This document shows, piece after piece, positions 18,790-28,373 of a DNA stretch of 64,000 nt; positions within the stretch are counted from its first letter, which is position 1, and the number at the start of each line of letters is the position of its first letter. Origin of the DNA: Aquabacterium humicola (GTDB taxonomy: Bacteria; Pseudomonadota; Gammaproteobacteria; Burkholderiales; Burkholderiaceae_C). The stretch lies in the NCBI RefSeq assembly GCF_030167915.1, contig NZ_JARGNB010000002.1, positions 558,001-622,000 of the forward strand, read 5' to 3'. A program made the translations under genes and the position numbers. The notes under the pieces are model-generated. The model made no database searches and was not told the DNA's origin. It worked only from the letters and a program-made list of their open reading frames with translations.

Positions 18790-19667
18790 GGTGTCTTCAG
18801 AGTAGCGAGGGCTGCGCGGGTCAGCAGCAGCACCTGGTCGTCGCCGGCGCTGGTGGGCAGCCACACCGGGGCCAGCGTCGGGAACGCGTGTTCGAAATGG
18901 GCGCGCTCGTGGCCGATCTCCAGCACCAGCACCGCGTCGTCGCCGGTCATCGCGGCCGGTGCATCGTGCAGCAGCGTGCGGATGAAGTCCATGCCGTCAT
19001 CGCCACCGTCGAGCGCCAGCGCCGGCTCGGCGCGGTACTCGGCGGGCAGATCGTTCATCGACTGCCGGTTGACGTAGGGCGGGTTGCACAGGATCAGGTC
19101 GTAGCGGCGGCCGGCGACCGCGGCGAGGCCGTCGCCGCGGTGCAGCGTGATGCGCGCGGCGAGATCATGGCGGTCGACGTTGAGCCGCGCGACAGCGAGC
19201 GCGTCGGCGCTGAGGTCGGCGGCATCGATCACCACGTCCGGCCAGGCCATCGCGGCCAGCACCGCGAGGCTGCCGTTGCCGGTGCACAGATCCAGCACCC
19301 GGGTGGTCCGGTCGCTCAGCCACGCGTCGACCGTGCCGTCCACGATCACTTCGGCGATCAGCGAGCGCGGCACGATGACCCGCTCGTCGACGGTGAACGG
19401 CACGCCGTGCAGCCAGGCTTCGCCGGTGAGGTACGCGGCCGGGCGGCGCGTCGCGATGCGCTGTTCGACCAGCGCTTCGACGTCGCGCAGTTCGTCTGCG
19501 CTCAGCCCGCGCTCGGCGAACTCGTCCAGCGCATCGAGCGGCAGCTTCAGCTGCCACAGCACCAGCCACGCGGCTTCGTCGAAGGCATTCGTCGTGCCAT
19601 GCCCAAAACAAACGCCCGCCGATTCGAGGCGGGCGCTCATCGCTTCGATGACCTCGATCAGCGTCAT
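18786..19667 (-). CDS. prmB: Ribosomal protein L3 N5-glutamine methyltransferase PrmB
   Basis: A 293-residue SAM-dependent methyltransferase of the PrmB/HemK group. The N-terminal helical domain is followed by [21 protein letters not shown], the SAM motif [16 protein letters not shown] and the catalytic ILCNPPYVN that holds the glutamine side chain. Length and the VPRS segment fit PrmB, which methylates L3 (uL3), better than PrmC, which acts on release factors. It overlaps dapE by four bases (ATGA) and the ABC-F gene by four bases, so the three are translationally coupled. Both PrmB and the downstream ABC-F protein act on the ribosome. Confidence 0.9.
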   Translation of the reverse strand: MTLIEVIEAMSARLESAGVCFGHGTTNAFDEAAWLVLWQLKLPLDALDEFAERGLSADELRDVEALVEQRIATRRPAAYLTGEAWLHGVPFTVDERVIVPRSLIAEVIVDGTVDAWLSDRTTRVLDLCTGNGSLAVLAAMAWPDVVIDAADLSADALAVARLNVDRHDLAARITLHRGDGLAAVAGRRYDLILCNPPYVNRQSMNDLPAEYRAEPALALDGGDDGMDFIRTLLHDAPAAMTGDDAVLVLEIGHERAHFEHAFPTLAPVWLPTSAGDDQVLLLTRAALATLKTP

Positions 19668-20809
19668 GTCATCAGCGCCTCGAGCGTGCGGCGGTAGATG
19701 GCCGTCAGCCGTTCGACGTCGTCGACCAGCACGTGCTCGTCGATCTTGTGGATCGTCGCGTTGATGGGGCCGAACTCGACCACCTGCTCGCAGAGACGCG
19801 CGATGAAGCGGCCGTCGCTGGTGCCGCCGGTGGTCGACAGCGTGGTGGTGACGCCGGTCTCGGCCAGGATCGCGGCCGTCAGCGCGGCGCTGAGCGTGCC
19901 CGGACGCGTCAGGAAGGGCGAGCCGCCGAGCGTCCAGGCGATGTCGACGTCGAGGCCGTGCTGCTGCAGGATCGCCTCGAAGCGCGCCTTCAGCGATTCG
20001 GGCGTCGACTCGGTCGAGAAGCGCCAGTTGCAGTCGACCACCACGTCGCCCGGGATCACGTTCAGCGCGCCGGTGCCGCCATGGATGTTCGACACCTGCC
20101 AGGTGGTCGGCGGGAAGTGTTCGTTGCCGGCATCCCAGGTGGTCGCGGCCAGCTCGGCCAGCGCGGGCGCCAGCAGGTGGATGGGATTGCGTGCGAGCTG
20201 CGGGTAGGCGACATGGCCCTGCACGCCGCGCACGGTGAGCCTGGCCGACAGCGAGCCGCGGCGGCCGTTCTTGATCGTGTCGCCCAGCGTCTCGACCGAG
20301 GTCGGTTCGCCGACGATGCAGCAGTCCAGCTTCACGCCGCGCTGCTGCAGCGCCTCGACCACGCGCACCGTTCCGTCGACCGACGGACCTTCCTCGTCGC
20401 TGGTGAACAGCAGCGCCAGCGTGCCGGCATGCTGCGGATGGGCGCGCACGAACTGCTCGGCGGCGATGGTCATCGCAGCGATCGAGGTCTTCATGTCCGC
20501 CGCGCCGCGGCCGTAGAGCCTGCCGTCGCGGTGGGTCGGCACGAAGGGGTCGCTGGTCCATTGCGACAGCGGGCCGGTCGGCACGACGTCGGTGTGGCCG
20601 GCGAACACGACGGTCGGGCCCGGCCGCGCGCCGCGGTGCGTGGCCCAGAGGTTCGTGACGCGGAAATCATCGGGGCCGCAGGCCAGCGTCTCGCAGTGAA
20701 AGCCGAGCGGCTCGATGCGCTCGCGCACCAGTGCCTGGCAGCCCGCATCGTCGGGCGTGACCGAGCGGCGCGCGATCAGCGCCTCGAGCAGGCGGAGGGT
20801 GTCGCTCAT
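19664..20809 (-). CDS. dapE: Succinyl-diaminopimelate desuccinylase DapE
   Basis: A 381-residue M20-family zinc enzyme that removes succinate from N-succinyl-LL-diaminopimelate in lysine and peptidoglycan synthesis. The metal and catalytic motifs are [33 protein letters not shown] and the final His in the C-terminal part. The dimerisation domain follows [20 protein letters not shown] and contains the family segment FLTRPG and [12 protein letters not shown], which identify DapE among M20 enzymes. It lies 15 bases after pilU and overlaps prmB. dapC and dapD are encoded upstream in the same cluster, so three consecutive succinylase-branch steps are present. Confidence 0.96.
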   Translation of the reverse strand: MSDTLRLLEALIARRSVTPDDAGCQALVRERIEPLGFHCETLACGPDDFRVTNLWATHRGARPGPTVVFAGHTDVVPTGPLSQWTSDPFVPTHRDGRLYGRGAADMKTSIAAMTIAAEQFVRAHPQHAGTLALLFTSDEEGPSVDGTVRVVEALQQRGVKLDCCIVGEPTSVETLGDTIKNGRRGSLSARLTVRGVQGHVAYPQLARNPIHLLAPALAELAATTWDAGNEHFPPTTWQVSNIHGGTGALNVIPGDVVVDCNWRFSTESTPESLKARFEAILQQHGLDVDIAWTLGGSPFLTRPGTLSAALTAAILAETGVTTTLSTTGGTSDGRFIARLCEQVVEFGPINATIHKIDEHVLVDDVERLTAIYRRTLEALMT

Positions 20810-20824
20810 GTCAGGAGATAGGAA

Positions 20825-22024
20825 TCAACGCGCGGCGCCGGCCGGGCCGAACACGACCTTGCGCGGCGGCGGTGCGCCTTCGGGGTACACGTCGATCGTG
20901 TACTCGGTGTAGGTGGCGGTGTCGGGCTCGTCCTTCTTCGGCGCGGCGCGTGACACGGGCTGCGTATCGTTCTGCAGCCGCCACATCAGGTTGGTCGGCG
21001 AATCGGCGAAGGCCAGGCCTTCATCGCGCGTGACGAGGCCCTCGGTGATCATGCGGGCGATGTCCTGCTCGAAGGTCTGCGAGCCTTCGGCCATCGACTT
21101 CTCCATCGCTTCCTTGACGCCGGGGAAGTCGCCCTTCTCGATCATCTCGGCGACCAGCTTGGTGTTCAGCATGATCTCCACCGCCGGCAGCCGGCCGCCG
21201 GCCACCGCACGCAGCAGGCGCTGCGAGCAGATCGCGCGCAGGCCGGCCGACAGGTCGGACAGCAGCACCGGCCGCGCCTCCGGCGTGTAGAACGACAGGA
21301 TCCGGCCCAGCGCGTGGTAGCTGTTGTTGGCATGCAGCGTCGCCAGCACCAGGTGGCCCGACAGCGCATAGCTCAGCGCCAGCGTCATCGTCTCGCGGTC
21401 GCGGATCTCGCCGATCATGATCACGTCGGGGGCCTGGCGCAGCGCGTTCTTCAGCGCGACCTGCATCGAGCTGGTGTCGCGGCCGACCTCGCGCTGGTTG
21501 ACCACCGACTTCTTGCTGCTGAACAGGAACTCGATCGGGTCCTCGATGGTCAGGATGTGCCCCGGCATCGCCTTGTTGCGCATCTCGAGCATCGAGGCCA
21601 GCGTCGAGCTCTTGCCGGTGCCGGTGGCGCCGACCATCAGGATCAGCCCGCGCTTGTCCATCACCAGCTGCGACAGCAGCTCCGGCACGTTCAGCGACTC
21701 CAGCGACGGGATGTTGTGCGGGATGTGCCGGAACACCGCGGCGATCGTGCCGCGCTGCTTGAAGGCCGAGATCCGGAAGCTGCCGACCTTCTCGAGGCCG
21801 ATCGCCATGTTGAGCTCGCCGGTTTCGTCGAGCTCCTCCATCTGCTTGGGCGTCAGCAGCTCGCTGAGCAGTGCCTTCGGCTGCTGCGGCGTCAGGATCT
21901 GGTCGGACAGCTGCAGCACTTGGCCGTGGATCTTGATGAGGATCGGCATGTTGGCCGAGAGGTACACGTCCGAAGCGTTGCGCTCGCTCATCAGGCGCAG
22001 CACGCGCTCCATGTTTCCGCTCAT
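20825..22024 (-). CDS. pilU: PilT/PilU-family type IV pilus retraction ATPase
   Basis: A 399-residue secretion-superfamily ATPase. The N-terminal domain (LRLMSERNASDVYLSANMPI) is PAS-like; the core has Walker A VGATGTGKSST, the Asp box IEDPIEFLFSSKK, Walker B GEIRDRETM and the His box LATLHANNSYHALGR. The C-terminal tail after IARMITEG is longer than in PilT, which fits PilU, the accessory retraction motor. The AAAGGGGG ribosome site 8 bases before the ATG supports the start. No other pilus gene is in the window; it lies between dapD (41-base gap) and dapE (15-base gap), apparently in one transcript. Confidence 0.88.
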   Translation of the reverse strand: MSGNMERVLRLMSERNASDVYLSANMPILIKIHGQVLQLSDQILTPQQPKALLSELLTPKQMEELDETGELNMAIGLEKVGSFRISAFKQRGTIAAVFRHIPHNIPSLESLNVPELLSQLVMDKRGLILMVGATGTGKSSTLASMLEMRNKAMPGHILTIEDPIEFLFSSKKSVVNQREVGRDTSSMQVALKNALRQAPDVIMIGEIRDRETMTLALSYALSGHLVLATLHANNSYHALGRILSFYTPEARPVLLSDLSAGLRAICSQRLLRAVAGGRLPAVEIMLNTKLVAEMIEKGDFPGVKEAMEKSMAEGSQTFEQDIARMITEGLVTRDEGLAFADSPTNLMWRLQNDTQPVSRAAPKKDEPDTATYTEYTIDVYPEGAPPPRKVVFGPAGAAR

Positions 22025-22065
22025 GCCGAATCCCCCTTTGCCGTTCTCGCCGTTCGTCGCCGTGC

Positions 22066-22899
22066 TTACGGACGCAGCAGCTCGTTGATGCTGGTCTTGG
22101 AGCGCGTCTGCGCGTCCACGCGCTTGACGATGATCGCCGCGTACAGGCTGTACGGCGTGCCGTCGGCGGTGGTCTTGGGCAGGTTGCCGCTGACGACGAC
22201 GCTGCCCGAAGGCACGCGGCCGTAGCTGAACTCGCCGGTCTCGCGGTTGAAGATCGGCGTGCTCTGGCCGAGGTACACGCCCATGCCGAGCACCGAGTTC
22301 TCCTCGACGATCACGCCCTCGACGACCTCGGAGCGCGCGCCGATGAAGCAGTTGTCCTCGATGATCGTCGGGTTGGCCTGCAGCGGCTCCAGCACGCCGC
22401 CGATGCCCACGCCGCCGGACAGGTGCACGTTCTTGCCGATCTGCGCGCAGGAGCCGACGGTGGCCCAGGTGTCGACCATCGTGCCGTCGTCGACGTAGGC
22501 GCCGATGTTCACGTAGCTGGGCATCAGCACGACGCCTTTGCCGAGGTAGCTGCCGCGACGGGCGACCGCCGGCGGCACCACGCGCACGCCCGAGGCCTTC
22601 AGGTCGGCCGGCTCGACGTGCGAGAACTTGGTCGGCACCTTGTCGTAGAAGTGCAGGTCGCCGGCATTGACCGGCACGTTGTCGGCCAGCCGGAAGCTCA
22701 GCAGCACCGCCTTCTTGATCCACTGGTGCACGACCCACTGGCCGACGCCGGTGCGTTCGGCCACGCGCAGGCGGCCGGCGTTGAGGTCGGCGATGACCGT
22801 GTTGACCGCCTCGCGGATCTCCGGCGACAGCGTGTCGGGTCCCAGGCTGGCGCGGCCTTCCCACGCCAGGTCGATGATGGATTGCAGTTGTTGGCTCAT
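22066..22899 (-). CDS. dapD: Tetrahydrodipicolinate N-succinyltransferase DapD
   Basis: A 277-residue trimeric enzyme that transfers succinyl from succinyl-CoA to tetrahydrodipicolinate. The N-terminal helical domain ([16 protein letters not shown]) is followed by [20 protein letters not shown] and by the left-handed beta-helix with hexapeptide repeats through [34 protein letters not shown] and [17 protein letters not shown]. The length fits the family. Its ATG overlaps the dapC stop (ATGA). The tail after [11 protein letters not shown] is conserved. Confidence 0.97.
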   Translation of the reverse strand: MSQQLQSIIDLAWEGRASLGPDTLSPEIREAVNTVIADLNAGRLRVAERTGVGQWVVHQWIKKAVLLSFRLADNVPVNAGDLHFYDKVPTKFSHVEPADLKASGVRVVPPAVARRGSYLGKGVVLMPSYVNIGAYVDDGTMVDTWATVGSCAQIGKNVHLSGGVGIGGVLEPLQANPTIIEDNCFIGARSEVVEGVIVEENSVLGMGVYLGQSTPIFNRETGEFSYGRVPSGSVVVSGNLPKTTADGTPYSLYAAIIVKRVDAQTRSKTSINELLRP

Positions 22900-24128
22900 G
22901 CGCAGGTGCTCGAAGGGGAAGAGGGGGCGTGCGGCGGCTCGTAGTTGCGGGTGAACTCGGCGATGCGATGCGCGGCTTCCAGGCACTCGGCGGTGCCGGC
23001 GACCAGCGCCATCCGGATGCGTCCGCGGCCGGGGTTGCTGCCGTGGGCATCGCGCGCCAGCAGGCTGCCGGGCAGGACGGTCACATTGTATTGAGCGAGC
23101 AGGCGGCGGGCGAAGTCGATGTCGTTGCCGCCGGGAACGCCCGCCCACAGGTAGAAGCCGGCATCGGGCAGGCGCACGTCGAGCGCGTCGGCCAGCACCG
23201 GCGTCGTCTCGGCGAATTTCTGCCGGTAGAGCGCGCGGTTCTCGACCACGTGGGCTTCGTCCGACCACGCGGCGATGCTCGCGCGCTGCACCATCGGGCT
23301 CATCGCCGCGCCGTGGTAGGTGCGGTAGAGCAGGAAGGCCTTGATCACCCGCGCATCGCCGGCGACGAAGCCCGAGCGCATGCCCGGCACGTTCGAGCGC
23401 TTGGACAGCGAGGTGAAGGCGATCAGGTTGCGGAAGTCGTCGCGGCCGAGCGCGGCGGCGGCTTCCAGCCCACCCAGCGGCGCTTCTTCGCGGAAGTAGA
23501 TCTCCGAGTAGCACTCGTCGCTGGCGATGACGAAGCCGTGGCGGTCCGACAGTTCGAACAGCCGCCGCCACTCGGCCAGCGGCATCACCGCGCCGGACGG
23601 GTTGCCGGGCGAGCAGACGTAGAGCAGTTGCGTGCGGGCCCAGGTGGCCTCGTCGATCTGGCTCCAGTCGGCCGCGAAGTTGCGCGCCGGGTCGCTGTTG
23701 GCGAAGGCGGTGTCGGCGCCGGCGAGCAGCGCGGCGCCCTCGTAGATCTGGTAGAAGGGATTGGGGCAGACGACGGTCGCGCCGGGCTTGGAGGCATCGA
23801 CCACCGTCTGCGCCAGCGCGAACAGCGCCTCGCGCGAACCGGAGCACGGCAGGATCTGCGTCGCCGGGTCGAGGCTCAGCCGGTAGCGGCGCTGCAGCCA
23901 GTGCACGATCGCTTCGCGCAACGCGGGCTCGCCGATCGTCGGCGGGTAGATCGACAGGCCGGCCATGCCGTCGATCAGCGCCTGCTTCACCAGCTCGGGC
24001 GCCGGGTGGCGCGGTTCGCCGATGCCCAGGCCGATGTGCGGCAGGTGCGCGGCCGGCGTGATGTCGCGCGTCAGCTCGCGCAGGCGTTCGAACGGGTAGG
24101 GATGCAGCCGGTGCAGCAGCGGGTTCAT
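22896..24128 (-). CDS. dapC: Succinyldiaminopimelate transaminase DapC
   Basis: A 410-residue class I/II aminotransferase. It begins [20 protein letters not shown], with [12 protein letters not shown] typical of DapC. PLP-binding features are [22 protein letters not shown] and the Schiff-base Lys in [19 protein letters not shown]; the conserved Arg near the C-terminus is in RIRMALVAG. It converts N-succinyl-2-amino-6-oxopimelate using glutamate. Its start overlaps the M28 peptidase stop and its stop overlaps the dapD start, both as ATGA. Placement beside dapD and dapE supports DapC over a general aspartate aminotransferase. Confidence 0.94.
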   Translation of the reverse strand: MNPLLHRLHPYPFERLRELTRDITPAAHLPHIGLGIGEPRHPAPELVKQALIDGMAGLSIYPPTIGEPALREAIVHWLQRRYRLSLDPATQILPCSGSREALFALAQTVVDASKPGATVVCPNPFYQIYEGAALLAGADTAFANSDPARNFAADWSQIDEATWARTQLLYVCSPGNPSGAVMPLAEWRRLFELSDRHGFVIASDECYSEIYFREEAPLGGLEAAAALGRDDFRNLIAFTSLSKRSNVPGMRSGFVAGDARVIKAFLLYRTYHGAAMSPMVQRASIAAWSDEAHVVENRALYRQKFAETTPVLADALDVRLPDAGFYLWAGVPGGNDIDFARRLLAQYNVTVLPGSLLARDAHGSNPGRGRIRMALVAGTAECLEAAHRIAEFTRNYEPPHAPSSPSSTCA

Positions 24129-25597
24129 CGGGTGATTATCCCGGCGGAAGCGGGGGCCGCGGGCGCCAGGACGGCGGGTGGGGCCGGCGGGGGCGGCAGC
24201 GGGCCGAAGCGCACCGGGCTCTGGGCGGCCAGCCACGCCGCCACCGCCCACGCCGCGGTGTTCTGCGGCAGCGCCTTCGGATCGATCTTGTCCAAGGTGT
24301 CGTTGGCGGTGTGGTGCCAGTCGAAGTAGTCGTTGCCGTCCTGCGTCAGCTCGATGGCCGGCCAGCCGCGGCGGCGCAGCAGCACGCCGGCATCGGGGCC
24401 GGGCGAGCCGTTGTTGTCGGCCGCGGCGATGCCCAGCGGCGCCAGCGCGGCGCCGATCTGCTGCCACACCGGCAGCGCTTCGGGCCGCACGCGGCTGCGC
24501 AGCCGCCACACGGGGCCGGCGCCGAAGTCGCTTTCGCCGACCAGCTGGTGCGGCTGGTTCTTGTAGCGCTCGGCGTAGGCCAGCGCGCCGTCGAAGCCGT
24601 TCTCCTCGTTGGCGAACAGCACGACGCGGATCGTGCGCCGCGGCTTCACGCCGCCGTCGAGGATCGCCTTCGCCGCGGCCACCACGATGCCGACGCCGGC
24701 GCCGTCGTCGATCGCGCCGGTGCCCAGGTCCCAGGAGTCGAGGTGCGCGCCGATCAGCACCACCTCGTCGGCGAGGTCGGTGCCGGGCACTTCGGCGATC
24801 ACGTTGTGCGTGGTCACCGGCACGCCGCCTTCGGCCTGCAGCGTCAGGTGCATCTTCAGCGGCCGCGACGCGCTCATCGGATGGGCCGCGAGGCGCGCGA
24901 TCAGCTCGGCATCGGGCACCGAGACGGCGACGGCGGGGATCGCCGGCACCGCCGGGTCGTAGCGCATCGCGCCGGTGTGCGGCAGCCGGTCGCGGTCGGT
25001 GCCGATCGAGCGGATCGCCACCGCCAGCGCGCCGCGCCTGGCCGCTTCGATCGCGCCGATCGAGCGCGCGGCGACGGCCTTGCCGTAACCCGCGCCGTCG
25101 CGCGTGCGCTCGGTCTTCTCGTCGATGAAGACGATGCGGCCGCGGGCGCGTTCGCCGCCGGCATCGGCGCGCAGCGCGGCGAGGTCGGGGTAGTAGGCGA
25201 TCTCCGCATGCAGGCCTTCGGGCGGCGTGGCCACCGAGTTGCCGAGCGCGGCCATCATCACCGGCTGCGGGAAGGGCTGCGTGATGTGCGCGTGCGCCGG
25301 CCCGCGCTGCCAGGCCTTCATCGGCACCGGTTCGGCGCGCACGTTGGCGAAGCCGAGCGTCGTCAGCCGTTCGACGGCCCAGGCCACCGCACGCGCATCA
25401 CCGGCCGAGCCGGCGGGGCGCGGGCCGACCTCGGTGGTCAGCGAGGCGACGAGCTCGTAGGCCAGCGCTGATCTCGAGGCGGCCTCGCGCAGCCGCTGCG
25501 CGTGCGCGAGCTCGGCGGGGCCGAGCAGATCGCTGGCGAAGGCGGGGAGGGCAGCGGCCAGCAGCAAGCCGGCCGCGTAAAGGCGTCGCGGGACCAA
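24125..25597 (-). CDS. Secreted M28-family metallopeptidase
   Basis: A 490-residue exported zinc aminopeptidase. The signal peptide is [19 protein letters not shown] (about residues 4-22). A PA insert domain covers roughly 100-230. The two-zinc centre is visible: GAHLDSWD (His and Asp), AIDDGAG (Asp), ANEENG (Glu pair), SDFGAG (Asp) and [11 protein letters not shown] (His). The C-terminus is Pro/Ala-rich. The start is TTG at 25597; AGGGAGA about 8 bases upstream and the immediately following signal peptide support it. It is the first gene of the M28-dapC-dapD-pilU-dapE-prmB-ABC-F cluster and overlaps dapC by four bases. Natural substrate unknown, probably peptides or dipeptides in the periplasm. 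Confidence 0.9.
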   Translation of the reverse strand: MVPRRLYAAGLLLAAALPAFASDLLGPAELAHAQRLREAASRSALAYELVASLTTEVGPRPAGSAGDARAVAWAVERLTTLGFANVRAEPVPMKAWQRGPAHAHITQPFPQPVMMAALGNSVATPPEGLHAEIAYYPDLAALRADAGGERARGRIVFIDEKTERTRDGAGYGKAVAARSIGAIEAARRGALAVAIRSIGTDRDRLPHTGAMRYDPAVPAIPAVAVSVPDAELIARLAAHPMSASRPLKMHLTLQAEGGVPVTTHNVIAEVPGTDLADEVVLIGAHLDSWDLGTGAIDDGAGVGIVVAAAKAILDGGVKPRRTIRVVLFANEENGFDGALAYAERYKNQPHQLVGESDFGAGPVWRLRSRVRPEALPVWQQIGAALAPLGIAAADNNGSPGPDAGVLLRRRGWPAIELTQDGNDYFDWHHTANDTLDKIDPKALPQNTAAWAVAAWLAAQSPVRFGPLPPPPAPPAVLAPAAPASAGIITR

Positions 25598-25671
25598 GCG
25601 CAGTCTCCCTGGCGTTGATTCGATGGCCCGCGATGCTAGCGGGCCAGCCGGCGTGGCGCGGTGTGCAGTGG

Positions 25672-26094
25672 CTACAGCCAGCCGATGCAGCCCGGCGCGC
25701 CGCAGCGGCAGGCGAGCGTGCCGTTGTGGTGCGTCTCGCCGTAGTTCACCGTGATCTCCTCGCCGGGGGTGATCGCGCGCAGCGCGTAGAACTCGATGCG
25801 GCCGTCGCGGATCGCGAGGCGGGCGTTCGGCCGGCAGCAGTGGTTGGTGAAGCGCATCGGGTCCTGCGACTGCGACGCGTCGATCGCCTTGCGCGGCGAT
25901 ACCTCGACGATCATGATGCGCTGCCGTCCCTCGGCGCGGCGGCGGCCTTCGGAGACGCTGATCGATTCGCCGCGGATCTCGCCGATCTTCTTCTGTGCCG
26001 GGATGTCCTCGGCGGCGAAGACGCCGAAGCCGTCGATCGCGCTCTTGCGGACCGCGACCTCGAACTTCTGGTAGGCCGGGCGGACCGGATTCAC
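25672..26094 (-). CDS. SET-domain protein (putative protein-lysine methyltransferase)
   Basis: A 140-residue protein consisting of a SET domain alone. Visible motifs: GFGVFAAEDIP (22-32), RFTNHCCRPNARL (81-93, the NHS-type SAM motif), GEEITVNYGE (111-120) and a post-SET-like cluster CRCGAPGC (129-136) that could bind zinc together with Cys86 or Cys87. The residues pair to form the SAM-binding pseudoknot in characterised SET enzymes. SET proteins are mainly eukaryotic but short versions occur in bacteria; the target is unknown. It stands alone on the minus strand, 37 bases from the peroxiredoxin stop. No signal peptide, so cytoplasmic. Confidence 0.88.
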   Translation of the reverse strand: MNPVRPAYQKFEVAVRKSAIDGFGVFAAEDIPAQKKIGEIRGESISVSEGRRRAEGRQRIMIVEVSPRKAIDASQSQDPMRFTNHCCRPNARLAIRDGRIEFYALRAITPGEEITVNYGETHHNGTLACRCGAPGCIGWL

Positions 26095-26131
26095 CGATGG
26101 CGCCCCCTACGGCGCTGCGCGCCGCTCACTC

Positions 26132-26671
26132 TCACTGCTTCTTCTGCGCCGCCCAGCCCTTCAGCGCGGCCATCGTGTTCGCCACGTGGCGCAGCGGGTT
26201 CAGGCTGGTGAACTGGTAGACGATCTTGCCGTCGGGCGAGATGACGTAGGAGGTGCGGTTCGCGTAGTCGGGCTTCAATGCCAGCACCGCGTCGTAGGAC
26301 TTCATCACGCTCTGGTCGACGTCGGCGCCGACCGCGAACTTGTTGCGGCACTCGGTGGTCGAGAACTTCTTCAGCGTCTCGATGTCGTCGTGCGACACGC
26401 CGATCACCGTCGCGCCCAGGCCCTTGTACTCGTCGGTGGCCTCGGCGAACTTGTTGGCCTCGATCGTGCAGCCCACCGAGAACGCGGCCGGGAAGAAGTA
26501 CAGCACCACCGGGCCCTTCTTCAACATCTCGGTGAGGTGGAACTTCGAGACCTGGCCGGCCAGCGACGAGTCGATCGTGAAATCCGGGGCCTTGTCGCCG
26601 ATGTCCAGCGCCGCATGGGCGGGCAGGGCGAGCGAGGCGATGACGGCAGCGGCGATCAGCAGGGGCTTCAT
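26132..26671 (-). CDS. Exported thioredoxin-like peroxiredoxin (AhpC/TSA, BCP-like)
   Basis: A 179-residue protein with a signal peptide (MKPLLIAAAVIASLALPAHA, cleavage near residue 20). The peroxiredoxin core follows: LDIGDKAPDFTI, then LYFFPAAFSVGCTIEANKF with the peroxidatic Cys68, and VIGVSHDDIETLKKF. The AFSVGCT version of the usual TxxCT motif is found in a periplasmic subfamily. A second Cys in TTECRNKF may resolve the disulfide. It would remove hydrogen or organic peroxides in the periplasm. The start at 26671 places the signal peptide at the N-terminus; it is divergent from the phospholipase D gene. Confidence 0.9.
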   Translation of the reverse strand: MKPLLIAAAVIASLALPAHAALDIGDKAPDFTIDSSLAGQVSKFHLTEMLKKGPVVLYFFPAAFSVGCTIEANKFAEATDEYKGLGATVIGVSHDDIETLKKFSTTECRNKFAVGADVDQSVMKSYDAVLALKPDYANRTSYVISPDGKIVYQFTSLNPLRHVANTMAALKGWAAQKKQ

Positions 26672-26723
26672 TGCGTATCCTTGGCGCGCTTTGGAACGGG
26701 CGACGACGCTTGGTCGGGAACGG

Positions 26724-28367
26724 ATGACGGGGATTACAGCGCAGTGGACGAATGATACGCAGCCGGTCGGTGGCCGGTTTCGCGCACGGGCATTGGCGCT
26801 GCCGAGGCTGCTGGCATGGGCCCTGGTGCTGGTGCTGCTGGGTGCCTGCTCGTCGCTGCCGCGCGACGTCGAGCGGCCGGTCAGCACGGCGATGCCCAGC
26901 ACGACGGCCTCGACGCTCGGCCGCATCGCCGCGTTGTCCTCGCCCGATCCCGCGCTGACGGGCTTCCGCCTGTTGCCGATCGGCGCCTTCGCGCTCGATA
27001 CGCGCCTGCAGCTGATCCGCCGCGCCGAGCGCTCGATCGACGTGCAGTACTACCTGATCCAGGACGACGAAACCGGCCGCTACCTGCTGCGCGCGCTGCG
27101 CGACGCCGCCCAGCGCGGCGTGCGCGTGCGCCTGCTGATCGACGACCTCTACACGGCGGGCGCCGATCCGCTGCTGCTGGGGCTGAACGCCCATCCGAAC
27201 GTCGAGCTGCGACTGTTCAATCCGTTCACCATCGGCCGGCGCTCGTTCACGTCGCGGTTCCTGTTCGCGCTCAACGAGTTCAGCCGCGTCAACCGGCGCA
27301 TGCACAACAAGCTGCTGATCGCCGACGGCGCGATGGCGGTGGCCGGCGGGCGCAACATCGCCAACGAGTACTTCATGCGCCACGAGCAGGCGAACTTCGT
27401 CGACCTGGACACGTTCATCACCGGCGCGCTGGTGCCGCTGCTGCAGGAGCTGTTCGACAGCTACTGGAACAGCGACGTGGTCTACCCCGTGCGCGCGGTG
27501 ATCCCGACCACCCAGCCGCCGGCCGAATTGCGCGCGCAGTTCGACGCGATGACCGGCCCCGACGGCACGCCGCCGCCGGAGCCACCGCCGATCAACGACG
27601 TGCTCGGTTACGGCCCGATCGCCGACGACCTCGATGCCGGCCGCCTCGGCCTGGTGTGGGCCGACGCCGCGGCCTATGCCGACCCGCCTGCGCGCGACAA
27701 GGGCCTGGGCGCGAGTTACGGCCTGGTGCCGCTGGAGGACATCGACTCGGTGCGTTCGAACGTCGTCGAGCTGATGCGGCGCGCGCGCAGCGAGGTGGTG
27801 CTGACCTCGCCCTACCTGATCCCCGGCCAGCGCGGGATCGAGCTGATGGCGTCGATGCGCGAGCGCGGCGTGAAGCTGCGCGTACTGACCAATTCGCTCG
27901 CCGCCACCGACGAGCCGCTGGCCCACAGCGGCTACCGCCGCTACCGCCCGGCGATGCTGAAGCTCGGCGTCGAGCTGCACGAGCTGAGCCCGCTGCGCGT
28001 CAAGCGCACGTCCCGGCTGGGCATGTTCGATTCGACGCAGGGCCGCCTGCATGCGAAGACCGCGGTCATCGACCGCCGCCAGGTCTTCATCGGCTCGATG
28101 AACTTCGACCCGCGCTCGGAGAAGCACAACACCGAGATGGGCATCTTCATCAACAGCCCGCAGCTGGCGCGCGAGGTGCTGCGGCTGATGGACCTGGACA
28201 AGCTGCAGGCCTCGTGGCGCGTGGTGCTGGACGAACACGGGCGCCTGCGCTGGCTGGCGCAGGACGACGAGAAGGAGATCGTGCTGACGAACGAGCCGGA
28301 GGCGGACTTCTGGACGCGGTTCTGGCTGAACATCCTCGCGCCGCTGGCGCCGGAAGAGCTGTTGTAA
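26724..28367 (+). CDS. Phospholipase D / cardiolipin-synthase-like lipoprotein
   Basis: A 547-residue protein with two HKD motifs: HNKLLIADGAMAVAGGRN (His194) and HAKTAVIDRRQVFIGSMN (His443), the dyad of phospholipase D enzymes. RRAERSIDVQYYLIQDD lies ahead of the first and TSPYLIPGQRGIEL ahead of the second. A lipobox, VLLGACSS, follows LLAWALVLVL, so it is likely lipid-anchored. The ATG at 26724 gives 23 extra residues before the signal peptide; a TTG at 26793 would give a normal-length signal and may be the true start. Bacterial relatives are ClsC-like transphosphatidylases. It is divergent from the peroxiredoxin and is followed six bases later by the convergent regulator. Confidence 0.88.
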   Translation: MTGITAQWTNDTQPVGGRFRARALALPRLLAWALVLVLLGACSSLPRDVERPVSTAMPSTTASTLGRIAALSSPDPALTGFRLLPIGAFALDTRLQLIRRAERSIDVQYYLIQDDETGRYLLRALRDAAQRGVRVRLLIDDLYTAGADPLLLGLNAHPNVELRLFNPFTIGRRSFTSRFLFALNEFSRVNRRMHNKLLIADGAMAVAGGRNIANEYFMRHEQANFVDLDTFITGALVPLLQELFDSYWNSDVVYPVRAVIPTTQPPAELRAQFDAMTGPDGTPPPEPPPINDVLGYGPIADDLDAGRLGLVWADAAAYADPPARDKGLGASYGLVPLEDIDSVRSNVVELMRRARSEVVLTSPYLIPGQRGIELMASMRERGVKLRVLTNSLAATDEPLAHSGYRRYRPAMLKLGVELHELSPLRVKRTSRLGMFDSTQGRLHAKTAVIDRRQVFIGSMNFDPRSEKHNTEMGIFINSPQLAREVLRLMDLDKLQASWRVVLDEHGRLRWLAQDDEKEIVLTNEPEADFWTRFWLNILAPLAPEELL

Positions 28368-28373
28368 CCAGCT

